From positions 1-64,000 of the forward strand of contig DATAUE010000058.1 in the NCBI GenBank assembly GCA_036268425.1: a DNA stretch of 64,000 nt, written 5' to 3'. How positions within the stretch are numbered: position 1 is the first letter of the stretch; each line of letters begins with the position of its first letter. Below the pieces are notes generated by a model, which saw only the letters and a list, made by a program, of their open reading frames with translations, ran no database searches and was not told where the DNA came from. The stretch is from DATARH01 sp036268425 (GTDB lineage: Bacteria > Pseudomonadota > Alphaproteobacteria > ATCC43930 > CGMCC-115725). Both the position numbers and the translations under genes were made by a program. Positions 42,508-51,244 of this stretch are shown one piece after another.

Positions 42508-43416
42508 ATGGCAGCTCAGATGACCTTGTTGCGTTGCGTCGTCCTTTTGCTGGCGATGTTTTCCGCCGATGCCGGTTTTGCCGCCGATAAGCCCGAGCCA
42601 GCGGGGCCGCCATTATCGGCAGCGCCACGCCCTGCGGCGGCGCCGGCCAGTCGTGCGCCGGCGGCGCCGACGTCAGAAGCCAGCGAGGCGGCCACCTATG
42701 ACCGCTGTCTGACGCTTGCCAAACAAGACCCGGCGGCGGCGCGCACCCTGGCGGAAAGCTGGCAGAAGCGCGGCGGGCAGCACCCGGCCGAGCATTGTCT
42801 CGCGGTCGCGCTGTTCGGCCTCAAGCAATACAAGGAAGCAGCCGAACAACTGGACAAACTGGGACAGGCGATGATCCACGCGCCAGCAACGCTGCGCGCC
42901 GAGGTCTTTGGCCAGGGGGCGCAAGCCTGGCTGCTGGCCGGCGATGCCGGACGCGCCTATGCGGCGGAAACCAGCGCGCTGGCGTTACGCCCCGACGACG
43001 CCGAACTGTTGGTCGACCGCGCCGCCGTCGCCGGCTCGGCCGGGTGGTTCGACAAGGTGCTCCCCGATCTCGACCAGGTGTTGAAAAGCAATCCGTCGCG
43101 CGTCGATGCCCTGATCTATCGCGCGACGGCTTATCGCGAACTGAAAAAGCTCGATCCCGCGCTGGCGGATATCAACAAGGCCGTATCGCTCGCGCCCAAT
43201 TCGGTGCCGGCGCTGCTCGAGCGCGGCAATATCCACGCGCTGCGTGGTGAGATCGACAGCGCACGGCAGGATTGGACCCACGTTGCCAAGCTGGCTCCCG
43301 GCACGCCCAGCGAAACCGCCGCCAAAGCCAATCTCGCACAGCTTGACGTCAAGAATGCGCCCGCGCCGGCTACGCCCCACACAGCCTCATCCGCAAAACC
43401 GTCGGGTAAACCGTAA
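42508..43416 (+). CDS. Secreted tetratricopeptide-repeat protein
   Basis: This 302-residue protein begins with a signal peptide (LLRCVVLLLAMFSADAGFAA), an alanine/proline-rich linker, and then several TPR-like repeats over residues 80-270 (for example AVALFGLKQYKEAAEQL, ALIYRATAYRELKKLDPAL and ALLERGNIHALRGEIDSA). It ends with a low-complexity tail. It is likely a periplasmic scaffold. The start is ATG 42508; the open frame upstream is a shadow of the MFS gene. Confidence 0.85.
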   Translation: MAAQMTLLRCVVLLLAMFSADAGFAADKPEPAGPPLSAAPRPAAAPASRAPAAPTSEASEAATYDRCLTLAKQDPAAARTLAESWQKRGGQHPAEHCLAVALFGLKQYKEAAEQLDKLGQAMIHAPATLRAEVFGQGAQAWLLAGDAGRAYAAETSALALRPDDAELLVDRAAVAGSAGWFDKVLPDLDQVLKSNPSRVDALIYRATAYRELKKLDPALADINKAVSLAPNSVPALLERGNIHALRGEIDSARQDWTHVAKLAPGTPSETAAKANLAQLDVKNAPAPATPHTASSAKPSGKP

Positions 43417-43515
43417 ACGTTCGGATGCAATAACCGGCCGAGCGAGGCCGTACGCCATACGGGCGCTTTCCGGGGTGGACGGCGCGGTGCTTCGGAGCGG
43501 CGGGTAGAGTCCGCT

Positions 43516-44034
43516 TTAGCACCTGCCGAGGCCGAGGCCGCGGCGCAAGGCGGCCGCCGCCTCGGCGCGGTTCTTTGCCGCCCAGAAACAGGCATAGGCC
43601 GGGTAATTGCGAAGTTCGTAATCGGCGAAGGCCAGTTGTTTGTCGAGCGGCGGGCATTTGCCGTAGGCCCGCGCATACGCATCGAGCCGCCGTAGGCGCA
43701 GGCCGCCCCATTGATAGGTGAAGCGCAGCCCCGAATTGGTCGAGATGCATGGGTGAAAACCGCTTTCGACGCGGGCATGATCCGCCATCGCCTCGGCTTG
43801 GAACCGCTTATACCCGGCTTGCATAAACCACCGGAGGATTTCAGTGCTGACCTCACGGGACCGGGAATAATCGATGCGTCGCGGCGGCAGGCTCGGCTGT
43901 GCCGGCGACACGGTTTCCGCTACAGGTTGTGGCGGCGCCTCGGCTGTACAGGCCGACATCAAAAGGGCGATGCTGATCGACGCCGCAACGGCGCCCCTTG
44001 CCCGCAATTTTCTCACGGCCCCGTCAAAGGCCAT
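43516..44034 (-). CDS. Putative lysozyme-like lipoprotein
   Basis: This 172-residue protein has a hydrophobic N-terminus ending in LLMSAC, a near-lipobox with the cysteine at the lipidation site, and then a C-terminal domain with HARVESGFHPCISTNSG, which resembles the catalytic Glu region of phage-type lysozymes (ESGF.P). A peptidoglycan hydrolase role is possible but not proven. The start is ATG 44034; the open frame runs further upstream through a structured intergenic element that should not be coding. Confidence 0.65.
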   Translation of the reverse strand: MAFDGAVRKLRARGAVAASISIALLMSACTAEAPPQPVAETVSPAQPSLPPRRIDYSRSREVSTEILRWFMQAGYKRFQAEAMADHARVESGFHPCISTNSGLRFTYQWGGLRLRRLDAYARAYGKCPPLDKQLAFADYELRNYPAYACFWAAKNRAEAAAALRRGLGLGRC

Positions 44035-44135
44035 CTCACGATGCGCTGTCAATGACTTGAGGTTCCCGTTCCGCAAGCAGCGGCGGCTGCACAATTTCAG
44101 ATTTCGCCGCGACGAATCGCGCTTTGCTCGAAACC

Positions 44136-44190
44136 GAGAGGTCGCTACCGTGCCAAGTGAACGGCGAACCGTCAAGGTGGCCGACCTCTC
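44136..44190 (+). other. Structured element upstream of thrC
   Basis: A perfect 9-bp stem (44136-44144 with 44182-44190), an internal loop, and a further 3-bp helix (44147-44149 with 44176-44178) enclose a 26-base loop with its own short ACGG/CCGT hairpin. It lies 112 bases before the thrC start in the divergent gap. It may be an attenuator, leader RNA or protein-binding site. Confidence 0.45.
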
Positions 44191-44301
44191 GCTGTCCGGC
44201 GGCCTCAGAGAGGCGCCATTTCCCCGCAGGTTGAAAACAGAATTTCGTGCTGGCGCCTGACCGGGTTGCGGCCTGTCTGATGGGGCTATAGGGTCGCACC
44301 T

Positions 44302-45774
44302 GTGCGCTATCTCAGTACTCGCGACGCCCGACCCGCGCCGGAAACCCATAGCTTCGAGGACGTGCTGCTCGCCGGTCTCGCGGAAGACGGTGGGCTGTTT
44401 GTTCCCGAGCGCCTGCCGGTGCTTGGACCGGAGACGCTGCGCGCGCTGAACGGACTTCCCTATGCCGACCTGGCGGCGCGGATCATCGCGCTGTTCGCCG
44501 GCGATTCGTTCGATATCCCGGAATTATTGCGGATGACCGAAGCGGCCTACCGCGGCTTCAGCCACGCGGCGGTGGCGCCGTTGGTGCAACTCGATGAGCG
44601 GCTGTGGCTGCTAGAGCTGTTTCACGGCCCGACCCTGGCGTTCAAGGATTTGGCGTTGCAACTGGTCGGGCTGATGTTCGACACGGTGCTGGCGCGGCGC
44701 GGCGAGCAGGTGACGATCGTCGGCGCGACTTCGGGTGATACCGGTTCTGCGGCCCTTGCCGCGTGTCGCGACCGCGCGGCACTCGACATTTTTGTGCTCT
44801 ACCCGCAGGGGCGCATTTCCGAAGTGCAGCGGCGGCAGATGACCACGGTCGATGCCGGCAACGCGCATGCGCTGGCGATCGAGGGCACGTTCGATGATTG
44901 TCAGGACATCGTAAAAGCGCTGTTCGCCGATACATCGCTGCGGCACGACCTCAACCTGTCGGCGGTCAACTCGATCAACTTTGCCCGGGTGGCGGCGCAG
45001 ATCGTTTATTACTTTGCCGCCGGACTTGCGCTCGGCGCGGCGAGCGGCGGCGGGCGGGCGGTTTCGTTTTGCGTGCCGACCGGCAATTTCGGCAACGTCT
45101 ATGCCGGGCATCTGGCGCGCGCCCTTGGTCTGCCGATTGCGCGGCTGGTGATCGGCACCAATGCCAATGACATCCTGGCGCGCTATCTGGCAAAGGGTGA
45201 CATGGCGATGGCGCCCGTTATCCCGAGCCTCAGCCCCAGTATGGACATCCAGGTTTCCAGCAATTTCGAGCGGCTGCTGTTCGAGCTGAAGGGTGAGAGC
45301 GGCGCGGCGGTGGCTGCAGCGCTCCAGGAATTCCGTAAAACCGGCACCTTGCCGGCGGACGATCAGTCATGGCGGCGCGCGCGGGGCCAGTTTTCCGGAC
45401 ACCGCGTCGATGACGCGCTGACGCTCGCGACCATCGGCGACACCTATCGGCGCAGCGGCATGCTGATCGATCCACATACGGCGGTTGCGGTTGCCGCGGC
45501 GCGCGCTGACCTTGCCCGCGAGCCGGACAGCACACCGATGGTGGCGTTGGCGACGGCGCATCCGGCCAAGTTTCCCGATGCGGTCGAGCAGGCAACAGGA
45601 GTGCGTCCGGCTTATCCGCCGGCGCTCGCCGAGATTATGGACAGGCGCGAGCGGTTTACGGTCCTGCCGAACGATGTCGGCGCGGTAGCCCGCTTTGTGC
45701 GGGCGCACGCCCGGCGACCCGGACAAGGCGGCGGGCAACAACGTAGCGGGCAGCAGGTTTTGGGGGCGGCATGA
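44302..45774 (+). CDS. thrC: Threonine synthase
   Basis: This 490-residue PLP enzyme converts O-phosphohomoserine to threonine. The N-terminus MRYLSTRDARPAPETHSFED is conserved; the PLP lysine is K115 in LAFKDLALQ, and GATSGDTGSAAL is the phosphate-binding loop. The start is GTG 44302 without a strong ribosome-binding site. Its stop overlaps the M16 start (ATGA). No thrB or hom is adjacent. Confidence 0.96.
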   Translation: MRYLSTRDARPAPETHSFEDVLLAGLAEDGGLFVPERLPVLGPETLRALNGLPYADLAARIIALFAGDSFDIPELLRMTEAAYRGFSHAAVAPLVQLDERLWLLELFHGPTLAFKDLALQLVGLMFDTVLARRGEQVTIVGATSGDTGSAALAACRDRAALDIFVLYPQGRISEVQRRQMTTVDAGNAHALAIEGTFDDCQDIVKALFADTSLRHDLNLSAVNSINFARVAAQIVYYFAAGLALGAASGGGRAVSFCVPTGNFGNVYAGHLARALGLPIARLVIGTNANDILARYLAKGDMAMAPVIPSLSPSMDIQVSSNFERLLFELKGESGAAVAAALQEFRKTGTLPADDQSWRRARGQFSGHRVDDALTLATIGDTYRRSGMLIDPHTAVAVAAARADLAREPDSTPMVALATAHPAKFPDAVEQATGVRPAYPPALAEIMDRRERFTVLPNDVGAVARFVRAHARRPGQGGGQQRSGQQVLGAA

Positions 45775-47030
45775 ATACGCGATTGGCGACGCTCTCGAAC
45801 GGTCTGAGGATCGTCACCGACCGGATCGACACGGTCGATACGGTGTCGCTCGGCATCTGGGTCGATGTCGGCACGCGCCATGAGGCGCCGCAGATCAACG
45901 GCGTCGCACATTTTCTCGAACACATGGCGTTCAAAGGCACCGAGCGGCGCAGCGCCCGCGACATTGCCGAGGAAATCGAGGCGGTCGGCGGGCATCTCAA
46001 CGCCTATACCTCGCGCGAAAGCACGGCTTATTACGCCAAGGTCCTGAAAGAGGATACGGGTCTCGCCCTCGATATTCTGTCCGACATCCTGTTGCACTCG
46101 AATTTCGACGCAGCCGAACTCGAACGCGAACGGCAGGTCATCCTGCAGGAGATCGGGCAGGCCAACGACACGCCCGACGACATCATCTTCGATCATTTCC
46201 AGGAACGAGCGTTTCCCGACCAGGCAATGGGCCGCCCAGTGCTCGGCAGCCCGGATATCATCCGCCAGCTCAAGCGCGATGCCGTCATCACCTATCTGCG
46301 CGACCATTACGGCGCAGCGCGCATGATCCTGTCGGCATCAGGCAATTTCGACCACGACCGGCTCGTCGAACTCGCCGACAAGATGCTGTCCTCGATGCCG
46401 GCCGAGCGCGCCATAACGACCGAGCCGGCCCGTTATGTCGGTGGCGAGTATCGCCAGAATCGCGACCTCGAACAGCTCCATATCGTGCTGGGATTTCCGG
46501 CGCAGACGCTGGAAGATCCGGATTATTACGCGGCCTCGGTGCTGTCGACGGCATTCGGCGGCGGCATGTCATCGCGGCTGTTTCAGGAGGTGCGCGAAAA
46601 GCGCGGCCTCGTCTACACGATCCATTCCTTTACGCATGGTTATCGTGATGGTGGCCTGTTCGGCATCTACGCCGGTACCGGCGAGGACGACGCGGGCGAA
46701 CTGGTGCCGGTTTTGTGTGACGAAACCATGCGCCTCGCTGACGGCCTGACCGATGTCGAACTGGCACGCGCCAAGGCGCAAATGAAAGCCGGCCTGCTGA
46801 TGTCGCTCGAAAGCACCGGCGCGCGCTGCGAGCAGATGGCGCAGCACATGCTGATCCACGGAACGCCGTTTGATCCGGCCGACATGGTTGCTCGCATCGA
46901 GGCCGTCGATGCAGAGGCGATTGGCCGCGTCGTTGCCAAATGGCGCACGGCGCCGCCGACGCTGGCGGCGCTGGGGCCGATCGGCCAGCTTGAGGATTTC
47001 GAGCGGTTGCGCGCCCGGTTGGCGGCATAA
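45771..47030 (+). CDS. M16 family zinc peptidase (processing-peptidase-like)
   Basis: This 419-residue protein is an insulinase-type zinc protease of the mitochondrial-processing-peptidase-like group. The inverted HxxEH motif HFLEH (47-51) is present along with a second Glu region in VILQEI. The start overlaps the thrC stop by 4 bases. It is likely a cytoplasmic or membrane-associated peptidase. The thrC-M16-GNAT order is common in Alphaproteobacteria. Confidence 0.95.
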   Translation: MNTRLATLSNGLRIVTDRIDTVDTVSLGIWVDVGTRHEAPQINGVAHFLEHMAFKGTERRSARDIAEEIEAVGGHLNAYTSRESTAYYAKVLKEDTGLALDILSDILLHSNFDAAELERERQVILQEIGQANDTPDDIIFDHFQERAFPDQAMGRPVLGSPDIIRQLKRDAVITYLRDHYGAARMILSASGNFDHDRLVELADKMLSSMPAERAITTEPARYVGGEYRQNRDLEQLHIVLGFPAQTLEDPDYYAASVLSTAFGGGMSSRLFQEVREKRGLVYTIHSFTHGYRDGGLFGIYAGTGEDDAGELVPVLCDETMRLADGLTDVELARAKAQMKAGLLMSLESTGARCEQMAQHMLIHGTPFDPADMVARIEAVDAEAIGRVVAKWRTAPPTLAALGPIGQLEDFERLRARLAA

Positions 47031-47048
47031 CGCGGCCAGGGCGGCGGC

Positions 47049-47648
47049 GTGGCTCCACAACGCAAGACGTTTCCGCGGCTGTTTCTGGCCCGCTCGGAGC
47101 CGTTTCGCCTGACCGGCGAACAGGTTTTCTTGCGACCACCCGAACGTGGCGATTATGAAGACTGGGCAAGTCTGCGGGCGGCCTCGCGCAATTTCCTGAC
47201 GCCGTGGGAGCCGAGCTGGCCACCGGATGCGCTGAGCCGTGGCAATTTCCGCGCCCGCCTGTCGCGTTACACCGAGGATTGGCGCACGGACCAGGGCTAC
47301 AATTTCTTCATTTTCCGCAGTGACGAGGCGTTGGCCGGCGGCATCGGCCTGTCGAACCTGCGGCGCGGGGTCGCCGAGACGGCAAGCCTCGGCTACTGGA
47401 TCGGACAGTCCTTCGCGCGTCAGCGACTGATGACGGCAGCATTACCGCTGGTGATCGATTTTGCCTTTGAGCGGCTACGCCTGCACCGCGTCGAGGCCGC
47501 CTGCCTGCCAACCAACGTGCCGAGCCGGGCCTTGTTGCGGCGCACTGGCTTTCATGAGGAAGGCTACGCCCGCAACTATCTGCTGATCGACGGCAAATGG
47601 CAGGATCACTTGCTGTTCGCGGTCCTGCGCGAAGACTGGCGCAGCTAG
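47049..47648 (+). CDS. GNAT acetyltransferase (RimJ/RimL-like)
   Basis: This 199-residue protein fits the GNAT RimJ/RimL family. It has LRPPERGDYEDWASLR, GGIGLSNLRRGVAETASLGYWIG, an acetyl-CoA loop region QSFARQRLMTAAL, and NVPSRALLRRTGFHEEGYARNYL. It may acetylate a ribosomal protein or another N-terminus. The start is GTG 47049. It is in the same operon as the M16 peptidase, 18 bases away. Confidence 0.85.
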   Translation: MAPQRKTFPRLFLARSEPFRLTGEQVFLRPPERGDYEDWASLRAASRNFLTPWEPSWPPDALSRGNFRARLSRYTEDWRTDQGYNFFIFRSDEALAGGIGLSNLRRGVAETASLGYWIGQSFARQRLMTAALPLVIDFAFERLRLHRVEAACLPTNVPSRALLRRTGFHEEGYARNYLLIDGKWQDHLLFAVLREDWRS

Positions 47649-47655
47649 AAGCGTG

Positions 47656-48216
47656 CTAAGCGTGCCCGGCTTCGGTTGACAGCATCGTCAAATCGATACC
47701 GAGCTTGCCCAGCGCCCGCTTCCATTTGTCGTCAAAATCGCTGTCGAACACGAGGTCTGCATCGGCGGCGACCGACAGCCAGCCATTGGCCTGCATCTCG
47801 GCATCGAGCTGGCCCGGCGCCCAGCCGGCGTAGCCCAGCGCAAACAGGCTGCGCCGCGGCCCTTCGCCTTTGCCGATGGCGCGCAGGATGTCGAGCGTCG
47901 CGGTGATCGCAAAGTCGCGAGAAACAATCAGCGTCGCGTCCTCGCGGTAATCCGGCGAGTGCAGCACAAAACCGCGCCCCGGCTCGACCGGACCGCCGAA
48001 ATGCACCGGCCGCGACGTGTCGAGCGGGGCCGCCGCCGTTATCTTCAGATGGGTAAGCAGTTCATCCATCGATAGCGAGGACAGCAGTTTGTTGATGACG
48101 AGGCCCATCGCACCCTCGTCTTCGTTATGCGCGCAAACATAGACGACCGATCGGGCAAAGCGCGGGTCCATCATCTGTGGCATGGCAACGAGGAGCTGGC
48201 CGGCGAGCGATTTCAT
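47656..48216 (-). CDS. UPF0301 protein YqgE/AlgH
   Basis: This 186-residue protein is of the UPF0301 (YqgE/AlgH) family. It opens MKSLAGQLLVAMPQMMDPRF and has GAMGLVINKLLSSLSMDELL, both conserved. Biochemical role is unknown; the family has been linked to alginate and redox regulation. It converges with the GNAT gene. Confidence 0.93.
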   Translation of the reverse strand: MKSLAGQLLVAMPQMMDPRFARSVVYVCAHNEDEGAMGLVINKLLSSLSMDELLTHLKITAAAPLDTSRPVHFGGPVEPGRGFVLHSPDYREDATLIVSRDFAITATLDILRAIGKGEGPRRSLFALGYAGWAPGQLDAEMQANGWLSVAADADLVFDSDFDDKWKRALGKLGIDLTMLSTEAGHA

Positions 48217-48316
48217 CCTGGTCTCCGCGGTAGGAAAGGCGTTCCTCCGATCGAAGCGGCATTCATGCGGAGCAGGATAAGCCGGGCTGTGTGGCGGGGC
48301 AAAAAATAATGGGCGA

Positions 48317-48346
48317 GCACGATCGCTCGTGCGGCGGCGACGCCGC
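48317..48346. other. Overlapping hairpins upstream of the peroxiredoxin gene
   Basis: A perfect 6-bp hairpin (48317-48322 with 48327-48332, loop TCGC) overlaps by two bases a second 6-bp hairpin (48331-48336 with 48341-48346, loop GCGA), so the two compete. They are in the gap between divergent YqgE and the peroxiredoxin gene, 100 bases before the latter's ATG. Operator, attenuator or chance cannot be told. Confidence 0.3.
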
Positions 48347-48448
48347 GGCGTTTACGGCGCTTGGCCGCCTATGGTATCGGTGGCGCGCTCCTGCCGCGGG
48401 CGGCACCGTGCAGCCTTGCGGCGACACGAGATTTCGGAGGGATGATCC

Positions 48449-48931
48449 ATGACGATCCAGGTTGGTGACAAGATACCCTCGGCGACGCTGAAATATCTGA
48501 GTCCGGAAGGACCCAAGGAGGTCACGACCGACGAATTGTTCAACGGCAAGAAAGTGGCGTTGTTTGCCGTGCCGGGCGCCTTTACCCCGACTTGCTCGCA
48601 GCGCCATCTGCCGGGCTATGTCGACAAATCGAGCGATCTTAAGGCTAAGGGCGTCGATACGATCGCCTGCATCGCGGTCAACGACGCGTTTGTGATGGGC
48701 GCCTGGGGCAAGGACCAGAGCTGCGGCGACAAGGTCATGATGCTGGCCGATGGCAGCGGCGATTTCACCCGCGCGGTCGGGCTGGAACTCGATGCCCGCA
48801 AGGCCGGCCTCGGCATGCGCTCGCAACGCTATTCGATGCTCGTCGATAACGGTGTCGTCAAAAAGATCAATGTCGAAGCCGCCGGCAAGTTCGAGGTTTC
48901 CGACGCTGACTCAATGCTGAAGGCCCTGTAG
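48449..48931 (+). CDS. Peroxiredoxin (Prx5 type)
   Basis: This 160-residue protein is a Prx5-type atypical 2-Cys peroxiredoxin. The peroxidatic cysteine lies in PGAFTPTCSQRHLPGY and a second cysteine in KDQSCGDKVMM may be resolving. It reduces H2O2 and organic peroxides. The start is ATG 48449 with GGAGGG 8 bases upstream. It converges with radC. Confidence 0.95.
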   Translation: MTIQVGDKIPSATLKYLSPEGPKEVTTDELFNGKKVALFAVPGAFTPTCSQRHLPGYVDKSSDLKAKGVDTIACIAVNDAFVMGAWGKDQSCGDKVMMLADGSGDFTRAVGLELDARKAGLGMRSQRYSMLVDNGVVKKINVEAAGKFEVSDADSMLKAL

Positions 48932-49004
48932 CTCGCTCAGCGCGTAAAAACGCCTCTTTCCGGCGGCGGCCGGGGAGGGGTGTTATTTTGTCCTCCTCCA
49001 GGCT

Positions 49005-49023
49005 CGCGGCGACCATCGCCGCG
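49005..49023. terminator. Convergent hairpin between peroxiredoxin and radC
   Basis: A perfect 8-bp stem (49005-49012 with 49016-49023) with a 3-base loop lies between the convergent genes. A run of nine G follows at 49025-49033, just before the radC end. No T-run; a bidirectional terminator is the best guess. Confidence 0.4.
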
Positions 49024-49037
49024 CGGGGGGGGGCAGG

Positions 49038-49766
49038 TCAACTCAGCAGGCCGAGATCGCGAAGGCTGGTGTGATGGCCGCGGCCGACGATGACGTGGTC
49101 GTGCACCAGCACCCCGAGCGGCGCGGCGGCCTTGATGATATCGCGGGTGACGGCGATGTCGGCCTTGGATGGTGTCGGATCACCGGAGGGATGATTGTGC
49201 ACCAGGATCAGGGCCGACGCATTGAGGTCCAATGCCCGCTTGACGACCTCCCGTACATAGACCGGGGTATGGTCGATCGTACCGCGTTGCTGCCGCTCAT
49301 GCGCCAACAGCGCGTTTTTGCGGTTGAGGAACAGCAGGTGAAATTCCTCGACCGGGCTGTATGCGACATGGGCATTGCAGTAGGCGATCAGCCGGTCCCA
49401 CGAGCCGATCACCGAGCCTTCACGCAGTTCCGCCTTTCCCAGCCGCAGCGCGGCTTCGCGCACGGCCTTGAGGATCGCGATCGTCGGGTCGCGCAGTTTG
49501 GCGGCGCGTAATACCTCGGGATCGGCGCTCAGCACTTGGCCAAAGCTGCCGAAACGTTCGATCAGCGCTTTGGCCAGCGGTTTTACGTCCTGCCGCGGGT
49601 TGTTGGTGAACAGCAGCACTTCCAGCAGTTCGTAATCCGGCAAGGTTTCCGCGCCGCCGTTGAACATGCGGTCGCGCAGTCGCTCGCGGTGTCCGAAATA
49701 ATGCGGATCGACCCCCGTCATATCGGAGAGGCCGGGCGATGTTTGCGCTGTCTTGGTGCGGGACAT
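49038..49766 (-). CDS. radC: RadC family protein (JAB/MPN domain)
   Basis: This 242-residue protein has the RadC UPF0758 layout with helix-hairpin-helix N-terminus and a JAMM metal motif VHNHPSGDPTPSKAD. Role in DNA repair is debated. Its ATG overlaps the enoyl-CoA hydratase stop by one base (TGATG), so the two are in an operon despite unrelated functions. Confidence 0.93.
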   Translation of the reverse strand: MSRTKTAQTSPGLSDMTGVDPHYFGHRERLRDRMFNGGAETLPDYELLEVLLFTNNPRQDVKPLAKALIERFGSFGQVLSADPEVLRAAKLRDPTIAILKAVREAALRLGKAELREGSVIGSWDRLIAYCNAHVAYSPVEEFHLLFLNRKNALLAHERQQRGTIDHTPVYVREVVKRALDLNASALILVHNHPSGDPTPSKADIAVTRDIIKAAAPLGVLVHDHVIVGRGHHTSLRDLGLLS

Positions 49767-50554
49767 CAGCCGGGCTCGTTCTGTCGCTGGCGCATCGCGG
49801 CGAGGCGTTCGCCGGCCATGCGGTGCGGCTCATCGGTGTCGAAGGCTTCGGTAAAGGCATCGATGCCGCGCGCTACCGCAGCGCTGGTCGGCAATTCCTG
49901 CCAGTCGCGGATCAGCGCCTTCTGAATGCGGATCGCGTGCGGGCCACTCGCAATGATCGGTGCCGCGAAACGCGCGACCGCGGCGTCAAGCTGATCCGGC
50001 TCCGCAACCGCATCCACCAACCCCCAGGCAAGCGCATCGGCGGCGCCGATGAGTTCGCCGGTCAGCAGCAACTGCCGCGCCCGGCCGTAACCTACGAGTT
50101 GCGGCAGCAAAGCCGCTTCAACGACCGAGGGGATGCCGATCCTGACTTCGGGCATGCCGAACATCGCCCGCTCGCTGGCGACGCGCAGATCACAGGCGGC
50201 GGCCAATTCGAGCCCGGCGCCGAGCGCATAACCGCCGATCCGGGCGATAACCGGCACCGGCAGGCGGCGGACGCCGTCGCAGCAGCGATGCACCAGTGTG
50301 ATGAAATCGCGGGCGCTGTCTCGGTCGAGCGCGGCGATCTCATTGATGTCGGCGCCGCCGACAAAGGCGTACTCGCCGGCGCCGGTGAGGATTACGAGCC
50401 GCAGCGCCGGATCGGCTTCGAGTTGCGCCAGCGCATCGACGATGTCGATCATCAGCGAGCGGTTGAGGCTGTTGAGCTTGCGCGCGTTGTCGATCGTCAG
50501 CCGCACGGCGTGGCCGCCGCCGGCGCACTCCTCGCGTTCAGCCACAACACCCAT
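49766..50554 (-). CDS. Enoyl-CoA hydratase/isomerase family protein
   Basis: This 262-residue protein is a crotonase. It has oxyanion-hole motifs AFVGGADINEIA and YALGAGLELAAACDLRVAS, followed by FGMPEVRIGIPSV with catalytic Glu. It probably hydrates or isomerises a CoA ester in fatty or aromatic acid breakdown. ATG 50554 is chosen because upstream residues in the frame are an overlap with the PPOX leader. It is upstream of radC in one operon. Confidence 0.9.
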   Translation of the reverse strand: MGVVAEREECAGGGHAVRLTIDNARKLNSLNRSLMIDIVDALAQLEADPALRLVILTGAGEYAFVGGADINEIAALDRDSARDFITLVHRCCDGVRRLPVPVIARIGGYALGAGLELAAACDLRVASERAMFGMPEVRIGIPSVVEAALLPQLVGYGRARQLLLTGELIGAADALAWGLVDAVAEPDQLDAAVARFAAPIIASGPHAIRIQKALIRDWQELPTSAAVARGIDAFTEAFDTDEPHRMAGERLAAMRQRQNEPG

Positions 50555-50623
50555 CGCATGCGTCTCCTGGAGGTCCGCTCCGGTCTCGGGCATAGTAGGC
50601 GCGATCAGCGACAGGAGGCGAGG

Positions 50624-51244
50624 ATGGACATCATCGAAGACATCGCCCACATCCGCGAATTGTACGGCGAGCCGAGCGAGCGTGCTGTCAGGAAACAACT
50701 GCCGCAGTTGGAAAAGCACTCACGCGCCTTTATCGCGCTGTCGCCGTTTGTGGTGATCGCCTCGACCGACCCGGCAGGGCGTTGCGACGCTTCGCCGAAA
50801 GGGGATGCACCGGGGTTTGTGCAGGTGCTTGATGACGAAACCCTGTTGATACCCGATCGTCTCGGCAACAACCGCGTCGATACGATCAGCAACCTGCTGG
50901 CGTGCCCGGGCGTTGGCCTGATCTTTTTTGTGCCGGGGCTGCGCGAGACGTTGCGGGTCAACGGACAGGCGCGAATCACGACCGATCCGGCGCTGCTCGA
51001 CCCCTGCGCAGTCAACGGCAAGGTGCCGCGCAGCGGCTTTCTCGTTACCGCCGACGAAGTTTATTTCCATTGCGGCAAGGCATTGATCCGGTCCGATCTG
51101 TGGAACCCGGACAAGCGGATCGCGCAACGCGATTTCCCACCGCTCGGCCGCGTCATTGCCGAGCAGATCGGCGACATTGCGGTCGAGGCGGTCGAGGCCG
51201 CGGAGCGCGCGACCGAAGAGGGCTACCGCACCCGGCTCTACTGA
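50624..51244 (+). CDS. Pyridoxamine 5'-phosphate oxidase-family flavoprotein
   Basis: This 206-residue protein is of the FMN-dependent PPOX-type group close to the MSMEG_1061 set. VVIASTDPAGRCDASPKGD and DRLGNNRVDTISNLLACPGVGLIFFVPG are typical, and LRVNGQARI follows. It probably reduces an FMN- or F420-dependent substrate. ATG 50624 has AGGAGGCGAGG upstream. It is divergent from the hydratase and overlaps the convergent glf end by 7 bases. Confidence 0.82.
   Translation: MDIIEDIAHIRELYGEPSERAVRKQLPQLEKHSRAFIALSPFVVIASTDPAGRCDASPKGDAPGFVQVLDDETLLIPDRLGNNRVDTISNLLACPGVGLIFFVPGLRETLRVNGQARITTDPALLDPCAVNGKVPRSGFLVTADEVYFHCGKALIRSDLWNPDKRIAQRDFPPLGRVIAEQIGDIAVEAVEAAERATEEGYRTRLY

Noticed and set aside
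44035..44349. N-terminal extension of the lysozyme-like lipoprotein
   Set aside because: It would put the signal sequence internal and run through the structured element and the thrC start.
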